A DNA stretch of 45,287 bases from an uncultured Kineothrix sp. GTDB taxonomy: Bacteria; Bacillota; Clostridia; Lachnospirales; Lachnospiraceae. The stretch covers positions 1 through 45,287 of the forward strand of contig CAJUMD010000012.1 in assembly GCA_910587275.1 (NCBI GenBank). The letters run 5' to 3'. Both the position numbers and the translations under genes were made by a program. Below, piece by piece: positions 1 to 7,421 of the stretch (positions are counted from its first letter, which is position 1; each line of letters starts with the position of its first letter). Below the pieces are notes generated by a model. That model had not been told where the DNA came from, searched no databases, and saw only the letters and a list, made by a program, of their open reading frames with translations.

Positions 1-83
1 TATATTTTAGCCGGTGCAATACCCGTTAGTCTGACCGGAAGGCTGAACTGTTACTTTCTTCTTTGTCAAAAAAATACACTTTG

Positions 84-112
84 TTGAAAAAAATGGAAAA
101 TTATGGTAATTT
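84..112 (+). promoter_or_regulatory. Possible sigma-A promoter for the ibrA-like operon
   Basis: A TTGAAA hexamer (84-89) and a TAATTT hexamer (107-112) are separated by 17 bases, about 65 bases upstream of the first gene. The -10 is imperfect and the area is AT-rich, so a chance match is possible. Confidence 0.35.
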
Positions 113-177
113 TATTTCATGTTTTTATTTTCTTTATATTTATTATGCCATTGACAACACCGGGGAGGACGACTGAC

Positions 178-1509
178 ATGAAACGTGAATATGGGGCGAA
201 AGACGTCTACGAGGCATTTCAGGAACGGATGCATCTTATTTTTCAGGAATTTGACAATATCTACCTGTCTTTTTCAGGCGGAAAGGACAGCGGGCTTTTG
301 GTAAACCTGACGCTGGATTTCCAACAGAAATATTATCCCGAAAAGAAAGTCGGCATTTTCCATCAGGATTTTGAAGCGCAGTACACCGTAACCACGGAAT
401 ATATCGAGCGTACGTTTAACCGGCTGGAAGGGAAGGCGGAGCTGTACTGGGTATGCCTGCCCATGGCGACGCGGACGGCGCTTAGCAGTTATGAGATGTT
501 TTGGTATCCGTGGGACGACAGGAAGAAGGAGGCGTGGGTGCGGAACCTGCCGAATCATGAGTATGTAATCCATTTGGACAACAATCCCATCACAACCTAC
601 CGTTACCGGATGCACCAGGAGGATTTGGCGAAGCAGTTTGGGCGCTGGTACCGGATTACCCACGGCAACAGGAAGACGGTATGCCTGCTGGGGATGCGGG
701 CGGAGGAATCGTTGCAGCGTTACAGCGGATTTTTGAATAAAAAATACGGCTATAAGGACGAATGCTGGATCAGCAAACAGTTTAAGAACGTGTGGTGTGC
801 CTCCCCCTTATACGACTGGCGGCAGGAAGATGTATGGCATGCCAATTATGTTTTTGAGTATGACTATAACCGCCTGTACGACTTGTATCACATGGCAGGG
901 TTAAAAGTGTCCCAAATGCGCGTGGCATCCCCGTTCAATGATTATTCCAAGGACAGCCTGAACCTTTACCGCGTACTGGACCCGGAAATATGGGCAAGGC
1001 TGGTGGGAAGGGTACAGGGGGCCAATTTTGCCTGTATTTACGGAAGGACAAAGGCGATGGGGTACCGGAACATATCGCTGCCGGAGGGGCATACGTGGGA
1101 GTCCTATACCCGGTTTCTGCTGGATACACTTCCCATCCGGCTGAAAAACAATTACGTAAAGAAATTCAATGCATCCATTAAATTCTGGCATGAAAAAGGA
1201 GGGGGACTGGAGGAGGAGACAATACGGGAGCTGGAGGAACACGGTTACCGCATTAAACGCAACGGCGTGTCCAATTATACCTTAAACAAGAAATCCCGTG
1301 TCATATTCCTGGAGAAAATTCCCGACAATACGGACGATATCAAGTCCACCAAGGATGTGCCGAGCTGGAAACGGATGTGTTACTGTATCTTAAAAAACGA
1401 TCATGTCTGCCGGTTTATGGGATTTGGGCTGAACCGGCAGCAGCAGAGGAATATTGATATGATTAAACAGAAATACAAAGGATTGGAGGAAATTGGCAAT
1501 GAAGCATAA
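178..1509 (+). CDS. IbrA-like phosphoadenosine phosphosulfate reductase family protein (DUF3440)
   Basis: This 443-residue protein has a PP-loop SGGKDS at residues 33-38, the nucleotide-binding motif of the PAPS reductase/N-type ATP pyrophosphatase superfamily. Further on are a long aromatic-rich middle and a C-terminal cysteine cluster (CYC, then C after about seven residues) inside a PSWKRM context typical of DUF3440 proteins. The family founder, IbrA of Escherichia coli, acts with IbrB to activate prophage-encoded eib genes; its chemistry is not established. An ATG at 178 with GGGGAGG nine bases upstream is preferred over the in-frame upstream start at 103, which has no ribosome site. It overlaps the following ibrB-like gene, so the two are probably translated together. 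A role in nucleic-acid sulfur or nucleotide modification is inference from the PP-loop fold. Confidence 0.88.
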   Translation: MKREYGAKDVYEAFQERMHLIFQEFDNIYLSFSGGKDSGLLVNLTLDFQQKYYPEKKVGIFHQDFEAQYTVTTEYIERTFNRLEGKAELYWVCLPMATRTALSSYEMFWYPWDDRKKEAWVRNLPNHEYVIHLDNNPITTYRYRMHQEDLAKQFGRWYRITHGNRKTVCLLGMRAEESLQRYSGFLNKKYGYKDECWISKQFKNVWCASPLYDWRQEDVWHANYVFEYDYNRLYDLYHMAGLKVSQMRVASPFNDYSKDSLNLYRVLDPEIWARLVGRVQGANFACIYGRTKAMGYRNISLPEGHTWESYTRFLLDTLPIRLKNNYVKKFNASIKFWHEKGGGLEEETIRELEEHGYRIKRNGVSNYTLNKKSRVIFLEKIPDNTDDIKSTKDVPSWKRMCYCILKNDHVCRFMGFGLNRQQQRNIDMIKQKYKGLEEIGNEA

Positions 1510-2071
1510 GAGTCCGGTTTATGACGTGATTGCGGTACCTGTCGCAAAAATCAAACCAAATAATTATAATCCCAATGCGGTGGCGCCGCCGGAAATGAAG
1601 CTGCTTTACCAAAGCATTAAACTGGACGGTTATACCATGCCCATTGTATGTTATTATGTAAAGGAGGACGACGAATATATCATTGTGGACGGGTTCCACC
1701 GCTATCGGATTATGTTGGAGCATGAGGATATTTTCGAGCGGGAGGGCGGGATGCTCCCGGTTTCCGTCATCGATAAACCCATTGACCAGCGGATGGCGAG
1801 TACCATCCGGCATAACCGGGCGAGGGGCAGCCATAACGTGGACCTGATGAGCAATATCGTAAAAGAATTGCATGAAATCGGGCGTTCCGATGCATGGATT
1901 TCCAAGCATTTGGGAATGGATAGGGATGAAATCCTGCGGTTAAAGCAGATTACCGGACTGGCAGCTTTGTTTAAAGACGTGAAGTTCGGGAAGGCGTGGC
2001 GTCCGGTGGAGGAAGAAGCGGACGGGGAGGATTTTCCCGATAGTCCGGATACGGAGACGGACGAAATATAA
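1499..2071 (+). CDS. IbrB-like ParB/sulfiredoxin-fold nuclease domain protein
   Basis: This 190-residue protein has a ParB N-terminal-like domain over roughly residues 10-110. The motif IVDGFHRYR (62-70) matches the G-x-H-R nucleotide-binding loop shared by ParB-like and sulfiredoxin proteins. Residues 125-165 look like a helix-turn-helix (DAWISKHLGMDRDEILRLKQ). The acidic C-terminal tail is probably disordered. The ATG at 1499 sits nine bases after GGAGG and overlaps the end of the ibrA-like gene by 11 bases; an alternative TTG at 1493 is too close to that ribosome site. IbrA and IbrB are known to co-occur and act together in E. coli, so this is a partner pair. The biochemical activity is unknown. 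Confidence 0.87.
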   Translation: MKHKSPVYDVIAVPVAKIKPNNYNPNAVAPPEMKLLYQSIKLDGYTMPIVCYYVKEDDEYIIVDGFHRYRIMLEHEDIFEREGGMLPVSVIDKPIDQRMASTIRHNRARGSHNVDLMSNIVKELHEIGRSDAWISKHLGMDRDEILRLKQITGLAALFKDVKFGKAWRPVEEEADGEDFPDSPDTETDEI

Positions 2072-2083
2072 TGGAGGGCACAG

Positions 2084-2917
2084 ATGGATTTAAAACGCGA
2101 GCTGGTTATTCCCAACGATGACCTTCCCTTTAAGATGTTTGTGTTTGAGGGAAAGAACGGCAATTACCGTGTGACGAAGCACTGGCATGATACGGTGGAA
2201 ATCTTTGTTGTTTTTGAAGGGGAAATTGATTTTTACATCAATGCTTCTTATTTCGGTCTGTCCAAGGGACGTTTTATTATCGTGAATTCCAACGAAGTCC
2301 ATTCCATTGATGTGCCGAAGGAGAACTTCACCATTGTGGTGCAGATACCGCCGGAGGAATTTGAGCGGTTTAAAGAAGGGGAATACATGCTGTTTGCCCA
2401 TACTTCCGAAGGGTATAAAGAGCAGGATGCCCAGTTTGTGCGGCTGGTGCGGCAGATGTATACCGCCTATGCGGAGAAGCGGTACGGCTGCGAGCTGGAG
2501 GTGCTCAGCGATTATTACCGGCTGCTGCATTTCCTCGTGACAAAGTACCAGGCAAAGGATGTGGACGGGGAACAGGTGAAGAAAAACCGGCAGATGAAGA
2601 AACTGTACCGGATTACGTCCTATATACAGGAGCATTACAGGGAAGACGTGACGCTGGAAACGGTGGCGGGTATTTTCGGTTTTTCCCCCACGTACCTGTC
2701 GCGGATTTTCAAAAAATATGCCAACGTAAATTACAAAACATACGTATTAAACGTAAGGGTGGAATATGCTTATAAGGAGTTGGTGAATACGGGACAGTCC
2801 ATCAATAAGATTGCGGAGAGCTGCGGTTTTCCTGACGGACGCAGTTTCACCAAGGCATTTGCGGCGCGGTTTGGCATCACGCCGGATAAATACCGGAAGG
2901 AGATCAGAAAACGGTGA
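2084..2917 (+). CDS. AraC family transcriptional regulator with N-terminal cupin domain
   Basis: This 277-residue protein has an N-terminal cupin-like sensor (around residues 10-150; HWHDTVEIFVVFEGEIDFYI is a typical opening). Two AraC helix-turn-helix units follow at about 175-275, the first with VAGIFGFSPTYLSRIFKKY and the second with INKIAESCGFPDGRSFTKAF. It starts 12 bases after the ibrB-like stop codon with a GGAGGG site just upstream, and its stop overlaps the next gene's GTG. This places it inside a four-gene operon, so it may control the ibrAB-like genes or distant targets. The ligand cannot be predicted. Confidence 0.9.
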   Translation: MDLKRELVIPNDDLPFKMFVFEGKNGNYRVTKHWHDTVEIFVVFEGEIDFYINASYFGLSKGRFIIVNSNEVHSIDVPKENFTIVVQIPPEEFERFKEGEYMLFAHTSEGYKEQDAQFVRLVRQMYTAYAEKRYGCELEVLSDYYRLLHFLVTKYQAKDVDGEQVKKNRQMKKLYRITSYIQEHYREDVTLETVAGIFGFSPTYLSRIFKKYANVNYKTYVLNVRVEYAYKELVNTGQSINKIAESCGFPDGRSFTKAFAARFGITPDKYRKEIRKR

Positions 2918-2967
2918 ATATGGGGAAGGCGGATTACGGAAACGAAACAGGGAAAAAGGAAAAACGT

Positions 2968-3771
2968 ATGAAAAATGCCATTCGGAAAGAACTGGCGGCG
3001 GTTGGAAAACAGGAGGAACGGTTAAGGAAAGCGTCTGCACGGGAAGGCAGCCGTCCGCTTGCCATGATTGCGGCGAAAATCCCGCCGAAGGCAGCCGGGC
3101 ATTTGGAGAAAGCGTTCTGTAAGGCATTTACCGTTGTCTTTGGGAAGGGAACGGACATGATAGAAAAGGGTTTCCGCAAAGATGCCATCAGGGAAGATTA
3201 TATGGTGCGGGATTATGCGGTACAGGTAAAAGGCGGGAGAAAAGAGCTGCGAGGTATGGAAAGCGGGGCGAGGGAAGCCGGACGGAGGAATTTGGCGCTT
3301 ACGGCGGCGGAAGGAATCGGGCTTGGCATATTCGGAATCGGACTGCCGGATATCGTGGTATTCACGGGTATGCTCTTGAAGGGAATTTACGAAACGGCGC
3401 TCCATTACGGCTTTTCCTATGATACGGAGGAAGAAAGGCTTTTCATACTGAAAATGATGGAGACGGCATTGTCCAAAGGGGAAGAATGGGAAGAAAATAA
3501 TCAAACCGTGGACGGATGGCTGCAAAACGGTATACCCGTGCCGGAAGGGGATGCCTTGGAAATACAGGCGGACAGGACGGCACGGGCATTTGCCATGGAT
3601 ATGCTGGTGTTGAAATTCATCCAGGGAATCCCAGTGGCAGGCGTGCTTGGCGGTGCGGGGAATCCGGTTTATTACCGGCAGGTGATGCGGTATGTGCGGC
3701 TGAAGTACCGGAAACGGTATCTTTTGGGTTGTTCAACTGAGCATGGCAAGGAAGAACGTACGGATAGCTGA
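2968..3771 (+). CDS. EcsC family protein
   Basis: The protein is about 267 residues from ATG 2968. The hydrophobic stretch after NLALTAAEG (GLGIFGIGLPDIVVF) and the C-terminal IPVAGVLGGAGNPVYYRQ followed by a basic segment are hallmarks of the EcsC family, named for the third gene of the Bacillus subtilis ecs operon. Molecular function is unknown. Start choice is uncertain: a GTG at 2914 overlaps the araC stop (with GGAAGGAG upstream) and would add 18 residues, while ATG 2968 has AAAAAGGA seven bases upstream. It is the last gene of the ibrA-like operon. EcsC proteins are sometimes found near defence genes, and the next operon looks like one; this link is inference. Confidence 0.83.
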   Translation: MKNAIRKELAAVGKQEERLRKASAREGSRPLAMIAAKIPPKAAGHLEKAFCKAFTVVFGKGTDMIEKGFRKDAIREDYMVRDYAVQVKGGRKELRGMESGAREAGRRNLALTAAEGIGLGIFGIGLPDIVVFTGMLLKGIYETALHYGFSYDTEEERLFILKMMETALSKGEEWEENNQTVDGWLQNGIPVPEGDALEIQADRTARAFAMDMLVLKFIQGIPVAGVLGGAGNPVYYRQVMRYVRLKYRKRYLLGCSTEHGKEERTDS

Positions 3772-3804
3772 TGTTTTTTGGGCACAACAACCGGAAAAAT
3801 AGCC

Positions 3805-3833
3805 TTGCAAATGAATTGTGGCATATTTATAAT
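3805..3833 (+). promoter_or_regulatory. Strong sigma-A promoter of the PARIS-like operon
   Basis: TTGCAA (3805-3810) and a perfect TATAAT (3828-3833) are separated by 17 bases, 35 bases upstream of the AAA ATPase start codon. Together with the terminator at 6485-6517 it delimits a self-contained three-gene transcription unit. Confidence 0.75.
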
Positions 3834-3867
3834 ATAGTCGTGGATAATGGAAGAAAGGGGGAAATAT

Positions 3868-5166
3868 ATGTTTCGGTTACATAAAATAGAAATTTTTGGA
3901 TTTAAATCGGAAAAAGAACATATTTTGTATGAATTTTCTGATTCTAATACAACCGTTGTCTTTGGACAAAATGGATGTGGAAAAACTTCGTTTTTGCAAA
4001 TCCTATACGGGGTATTTTCGGAAGATGAGACGATATTGGCAAATAATAAAGTGAAAAGTATCAAAATTTGGTGTCAGAAGGAAAAGGAGGACATCGAATG
4101 CTTGATTATAAAAAAAGCATATAATCGGACTGATATAGCCGGTGCGCTGTATGACTGGCGGCAACTGGAAAAGTATGGGTTACATAAAATTCCGGTTTTG
4201 TTTTTAGGGGTTGAAAGAAGTTATAGTTTTTCGGCGGTATCGGCATCATCTTCCGTAATTTATGATTTTCTCCGCAGAAATTCACTTGGACAGAAAATGA
4301 TTGCCGATATGGGAACAAGCGCTGTAAGGGGATTGGCAGAATCATTATCCGCTTATATTGGATTTAATAATAAAATGCGTTTCAATAGGCAGTTAAGTGA
4401 TAGAAATCTTTTTGACAGGGAGCATCTTTATTTATCCGGAAGTGATGCCAATATTGAAAGTGTTGAAAATTTGATTATCGGAAGATACAGAAAAGCAAAA
4501 AGAATTGCCAATGAGGGCATCCAAAAGGCATTGATGTCTACATTATCCCAGGTCATGGGAGATGAGGCGGAGGGAAAAACGGAAAATACGGGATTAGATT
4601 TCATCCAAAAGAATTTAGAGTTCAATTATGAGCTTATTTCAGAGGTACTTAAACTTGTTCAGATAGAGGAAAGTGATATTCTTTCTTTTTTGAAGGATTC
4701 GAACTTGGAAGATATTATTGAAAAATGCAAAAGAAATAGAAATAGTCAATTGCTGTTGGAAAATATAATCCGTAATATATTGCCGTATAAAAATATCCTG
4801 CTATCTGTTACAAAATTACAGAAAATGTTTAATGAAAGAATTGGGTACCACAAGAAAATGGAAGTTCACGAAAATGAAATTCTCATAAAGGTTAGTATGG
4901 AAAATGGTTATCATGATGTGAATAATCTTTCCAGCGGAGAGAAACAGTTTTTAACATTATTGACATGTATTTTTATTGATAGTACGGATAGGGTTCTTGT
5001 ATTAATCGATGAGCCGGAACTTTCTTTGAATATTAACTGGCAGTCGGAACTAATCGACTTACTTATGGAAAATGCACCGGAGACGCAGATTTTATTGGCG
5101 GCGCATAGTCCGGCAATTGTGGACGAACATGTGGAATGCATGCGGGAATTGCAGCGGGAGGAATAG
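3868..5166 (+). CDS. ariA: AAA family ATPase, AriA-like (PARIS anti-phage system)
   Basis: This is a 432-residue SMC/ABC-like ATPase of the AAA_15 type. Walker A GQNGCGKTS is at 33-41, the signature LSSGEKQ at about 354-360, Walker B LVLIDEPEL around 377-385, and a H-loop-like AAHSP near 411-415. The ATG at 3868 follows AAAGGGGG by about seven bases; the in-frame ATG at 3847 lies before that site and is rejected. The next gene begins one base after its stop and encodes a DUF4435/TOPRIM protein, the exact pairing of AriA with AriB in PARIS. There AriA assembles as a sensor and releases the AriB nuclease when a phage anti-restriction protein is detected. Base composition is clearly more AT-rich than the neighbours, suggesting transfer. 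An OLD-like ATPase of another two-gene system is the main alternative. Confidence 0.8.
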   Translation: MFRLHKIEIFGFKSEKEHILYEFSDSNTTVVFGQNGCGKTSFLQILYGVFSEDETILANNKVKSIKIWCQKEKEDIECLIIKKAYNRTDIAGALYDWRQLEKYGLHKIPVLFLGVERSYSFSAVSASSSVIYDFLRRNSLGQKMIADMGTSAVRGLAESLSAYIGFNNKMRFNRQLSDRNLFDREHLYLSGSDANIESVENLIIGRYRKAKRIANEGIQKALMSTLSQVMGDEAEGKTENTGLDFIQKNLEFNYELISEVLKLVQIEESDILSFLKDSNLEDIIEKCKRNRNSQLLLENIIRNILPYKNILLSVTKLQKMFNERIGYHKKMEVHENEILIKVSMENGYHDVNNLSSGEKQFLTLLTCIFIDSTDRVLVLIDEPELSLNINWQSELIDLLMENAPETQILLAAHSPAIVDEHVECMRELQREE

Positions 5167-5167
5167 C

Positions 5168-6109
5168 ATGTCAGAAAGTTTAATGAAGTATAATTTACAT
5201 CAACTTTTGGTAAAGGCAATGATGCAGAAGATTCCTCTTATTGTAGTGGAAGGTGCGGATGACAGACCGTTTTATCTTCGTATTGCAGAAGCGGAGGGAA
5301 AGCGGGTTCAGGTAATCCCAAGTGAGCTTGTAAAAAAAACGGACGGATACTATTACACACCGGGATGTGAGGGAGTTATCGAAATCGTGGAACATGTGCA
5401 AGGTGATATTCAAAGAAACCCGGTGTGTAAAAAATATTTTTTGGGAATTATAGATGGCGATTACAGGGAGTACACGGAGGAAGATTTAGGATTAGAGTGT
5501 TTATTTAAATTGAAATATTATTCTTATGAAAGTCATTTTATTACGGAAAATGCAGTAAGAAATCTAATTGCGTATACAACAAGGGTAGGAATGCAGGACA
5601 TTGGGGAAGAAATCATAGCGGATATATGGAATGCCGCAAAACCAGTAATGGATGGTATGTATCTCGTCGGTTTGGAAATACTAAATGAAAGGATGGAACC
5701 TTTACGGGAAAAATTATTTGCGGAGGATACGAAACCGGAAACGTTATACCAAGTGAAGGATGGAAATTCCCTTATGGATATGGTGCTTGATAAAGAGCAG
5801 GAATTAAACCGGTTTGCAGAGTACATGGGGATTAAACGTGATGATATCCGTTGTGTGGTAAAGGGGAAATATTTGCTGTATGCATTTGTGAAAGCTGTTT
5901 ATGAGGAAATTGGGAAGTTGAATGGCAGATGCAGAAGTGGTCAGATGGAGCAATGTGATTACTGTAAAAATGAAAAATTCCATTTGTGTATTTGGAAGGT
6001 AAAAAACCAAATAAAACGTTCCGAATATAATAATGTGATGATTGATGTAAGTTGGAAGACAGAATCTGAAATAGAATATATAAAAAACAGGTTATCTGTT
6101 TTAGGTTAA
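5168..6109 (+). CDS. ariB: DUF4435 TOPRIM-fold protein, AriB-like (PARIS effector)
   Basis: This 313-residue protein carries the TOPRIM signature of DUF4435: VVEGADD with the catalytic-type Glu28, and GIIDGDY with Asp96 and Asp98 forming the D-x-D metal site. The key acidic residues are intact, so it should be nuclease-competent. In PARIS, AriB is the toxin-like nuclease held by AriA; E. coli AriB is reported to cleave a host tRNA. The ATG at 5168 has GGGAGG upstream, overlapping the end of the ATPase gene. Near the C terminus four cysteines are spaced C-x7-C-x2-C-x7-C (255, 263, 266, 274), suggesting a metal-binding knuckle whose role I cannot assign. Like its neighbours it is AT-rich. Confidence 0.8.
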   Translation: MSESLMKYNLHQLLVKAMMQKIPLIVVEGADDRPFYLRIAEAEGKRVQVIPSELVKKTDGYYYTPGCEGVIEIVEHVQGDIQRNPVCKKYFLGIIDGDYREYTEEDLGLECLFKLKYYSYESHFITENAVRNLIAYTTRVGMQDIGEEIIADIWNAAKPVMDGMYLVGLEILNERMEPLREKLFAEDTKPETLYQVKDGNSLMDMVLDKEQELNRFAEYMGIKRDDIRCVVKGKYLLYAFVKAVYEEIGKLNGRCRSGQMEQCDYCKNEKFHLCIWKVKNQIKRSEYNNVMIDVSWKTESEIEYIKNRLSVLG

Positions 6110-6118
6110 GGTGATGAT

Positions 6119-6457
6119 ATGATTGGATTGAAAATATTTACAATGGATGAATTGTATGAGTTGGTTAATGCGGAGCATAGTGCCATCCAAATGGAAGAAG
6201 CAGGTTTTGGCAGCGGGTGGTATGATTTTGTATCGGAAGACTATGGAAAAAAAGTCCAATCATTGGGAAAGTATAAGGAGAAATTCGAAAAAGATTTGCA
6301 CGAGACAGCAGCAATGGTTTCAGGAAATTTTGAGGATCTGATTGATTTACATGTGGAGGATTATGAGACGGAAGAAGATTATATGGAAGAAAGAAGGATG
6401 ATACAAGAGGAAATTATGGGAGAAATCAGTTATTGTTTGGAACCTTATCTTACTTAA
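6119..6457 (+). CDS. Small acidic protein of unknown function, third gene of the PARIS-like operon
   Basis: This 112-residue soluble protein is strongly acidic and predicted mostly helical, with no signal peptide, membrane segment or recognisable domain. It starts nine bases after the ariB-like stop codon, behind a GGTGAT ribosome site, and is followed directly by a terminator. It is therefore transcribed with the ATPase and nuclease genes and shares their AT-rich composition. Core PARIS has two genes, so this could be an accessory or immunity factor, a passenger, or the target of regulation. No function is claimed; acidity would fit a protein that binds a basic partner or mimics nucleic acid, but that is speculation. 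Confidence 0.72.
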   Translation: MIGLKIFTMDELYELVNAEHSAIQMEEAGFGSGWYDFVSEDYGKKVQSLGKYKEKFEKDLHETAAMVSGNFEDLIDLHVEDYETEEDYMEERRMIQEEIMGEISYCLEPYLT

Positions 6458-6484
6458 GGTTTGCTGTTTTACGAATAGTGCGGG

Positions 6485-6517
6485 AAAAGGGAATGGAAAA
6501 AAACATTCCCTTTTTTT
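6485..6517 (+). terminator. Rho-independent terminator of the PARIS-like operon
   Basis: An 11-bp stem (6485-6495 with 6504-6514) encloses an A-rich 8-base loop and runs into a continuous T tract ending at 6517. It lies 28 bases after the last gene of the operon. Confidence 0.9.
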
Positions 6518-6647
6518 GCACAGCCCCGTGCTGAATATTTACGGGAACAATAGGGTGGAAAATGACTATGAAATATCGGATAAAGAAATGACAAGAAAGT
6601 GCTATACATAAGATAAGTTTTTGGTAGAAAAGAGCAAAAAATACGCC

Positions 6648-6653
6648 TATAAT
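6648..6653 (+). promoter_or_regulatory. Probable -10 element for the sugar cassette
   Basis: A perfect TATAAT lies 65 bases upstream of the DUF4867 start. The expected -35 position (TAGAAA) is poor, which would fit an activated promoter. Confidence 0.4.
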
Positions 6654-6717
6654 AGAATCATACGGGTTAGGGAGCCAAAAAGCGGAATACCCCAAAAAAG
6701 ACAGGAGGCGTAAAAAA

Positions 6718-7347
6718 GTGAAGATTCAGTCAGTGAAAGAGGATTCTTTCAAAACATACGGTCGTATCTTCCCGGACTTCGATGCATCGGAACTGGTGGA
6801 AGCCATGCAGAAAACGGATGCGCCGGAGGACGCGGTGGTATATTACCCTTCCATTGCGGAACTGGAAAAGCTGTCCGTGGCAAAAGATATGCGGAACAGT
6901 TTTTTCGGAGAGCTGGAGATGCAGGTCGGTTATTGTAACGGGACAAACCGCAAACTGGATGCGGTAGAATACCACCGCAGTTCGGAGTTCGGTGTGGCGG
7001 CATCCGACCTGATTCTTCTGTTGGGCAGGCAGCAGGACGTGGAAGTATCGGAAGAAGGGGAATATTCCTATGATTCTTCCAGGATAGAGGCATTTTTGCT
7101 GCCAAAGGGCACCGTGTACGAGATGTATGCGACCACCCTGCATTATGCGCCGTGCAGCGTGGACGGCAAGCCCTTCCGCAACGCGGTGATTCTTCCGAAA
7201 GGAACCAATGGGGACTTAACGGAGGGTAAGGGGACGCAGCCGGAAGATAAGCTGTTGGCGGCGAAGAACAAGTGGCTGATTGCCCATGAAGAAGCAGGGA
7301 TTGCCGGGGCGTACAACGGCATAAAGGGAGAGAATATTAGCGTATAG
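6718..7347 (+). CDS. DUF4867 family protein
   Basis: This 209-residue protein starts with GTG at 6718, nine bases after AGGAGG. It resembles DUF4867, a family seen beside fucose isomerase-like and FGGY kinase genes in gut Clostridia. The segment around residues 100-165 (LILLLGRQQDVE, IEAFLLPKGTVYEMYATTLHYAPC, GKPFRNAVILPKGTN) is beta-rich and reads like a cupin-type barrel comparable to ureidoglycolate lyase folds. No biochemical role is established; the context points to sugar or sugar-acid catabolism. It heads a three-gene cassette with the isomerase-like and xylulokinase genes. Confidence 0.8.
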   Translation: MKIQSVKEDSFKTYGRIFPDFDASELVEAMQKTDAPEDAVVYYPSIAELEKLSVAKDMRNSFFGELEMQVGYCNGTNRKLDAVEYHRSSEFGVAASDLILLLGRQQDVEVSEEGEYSYDSSRIEAFLLPKGTVYEMYATTLHYAPCSVDGKPFRNAVILPKGTNGDLTEGKGTQPEDKLLAAKNKWLIAHEEAGIAGAYNGIKGENISV

Positions 7348-7370
7348 GAAGCTCCCCGTTTCGGAAAATC

Positions 7371-7399
7371 ATGGTAGTTTACCAATGGTAAACTACCAT
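7371..7399 (+). promoter_or_regulatory. Perfect 13-bp inverted repeat between DUF4867 and isomerase genes
   Basis: Bases 7371-7383 are the exact reverse complement of 7387-7399, with a 3-base loop. No T tract follows on the + strand, and the next ribosome site starts nine bases later. It may be an RNA processing or stabilising hairpin, or an operator-like dyad. Confidence 0.6.
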
Positions 7400-7421
7400 A
7401 AAAAAATAGGAGGATAAGAGT

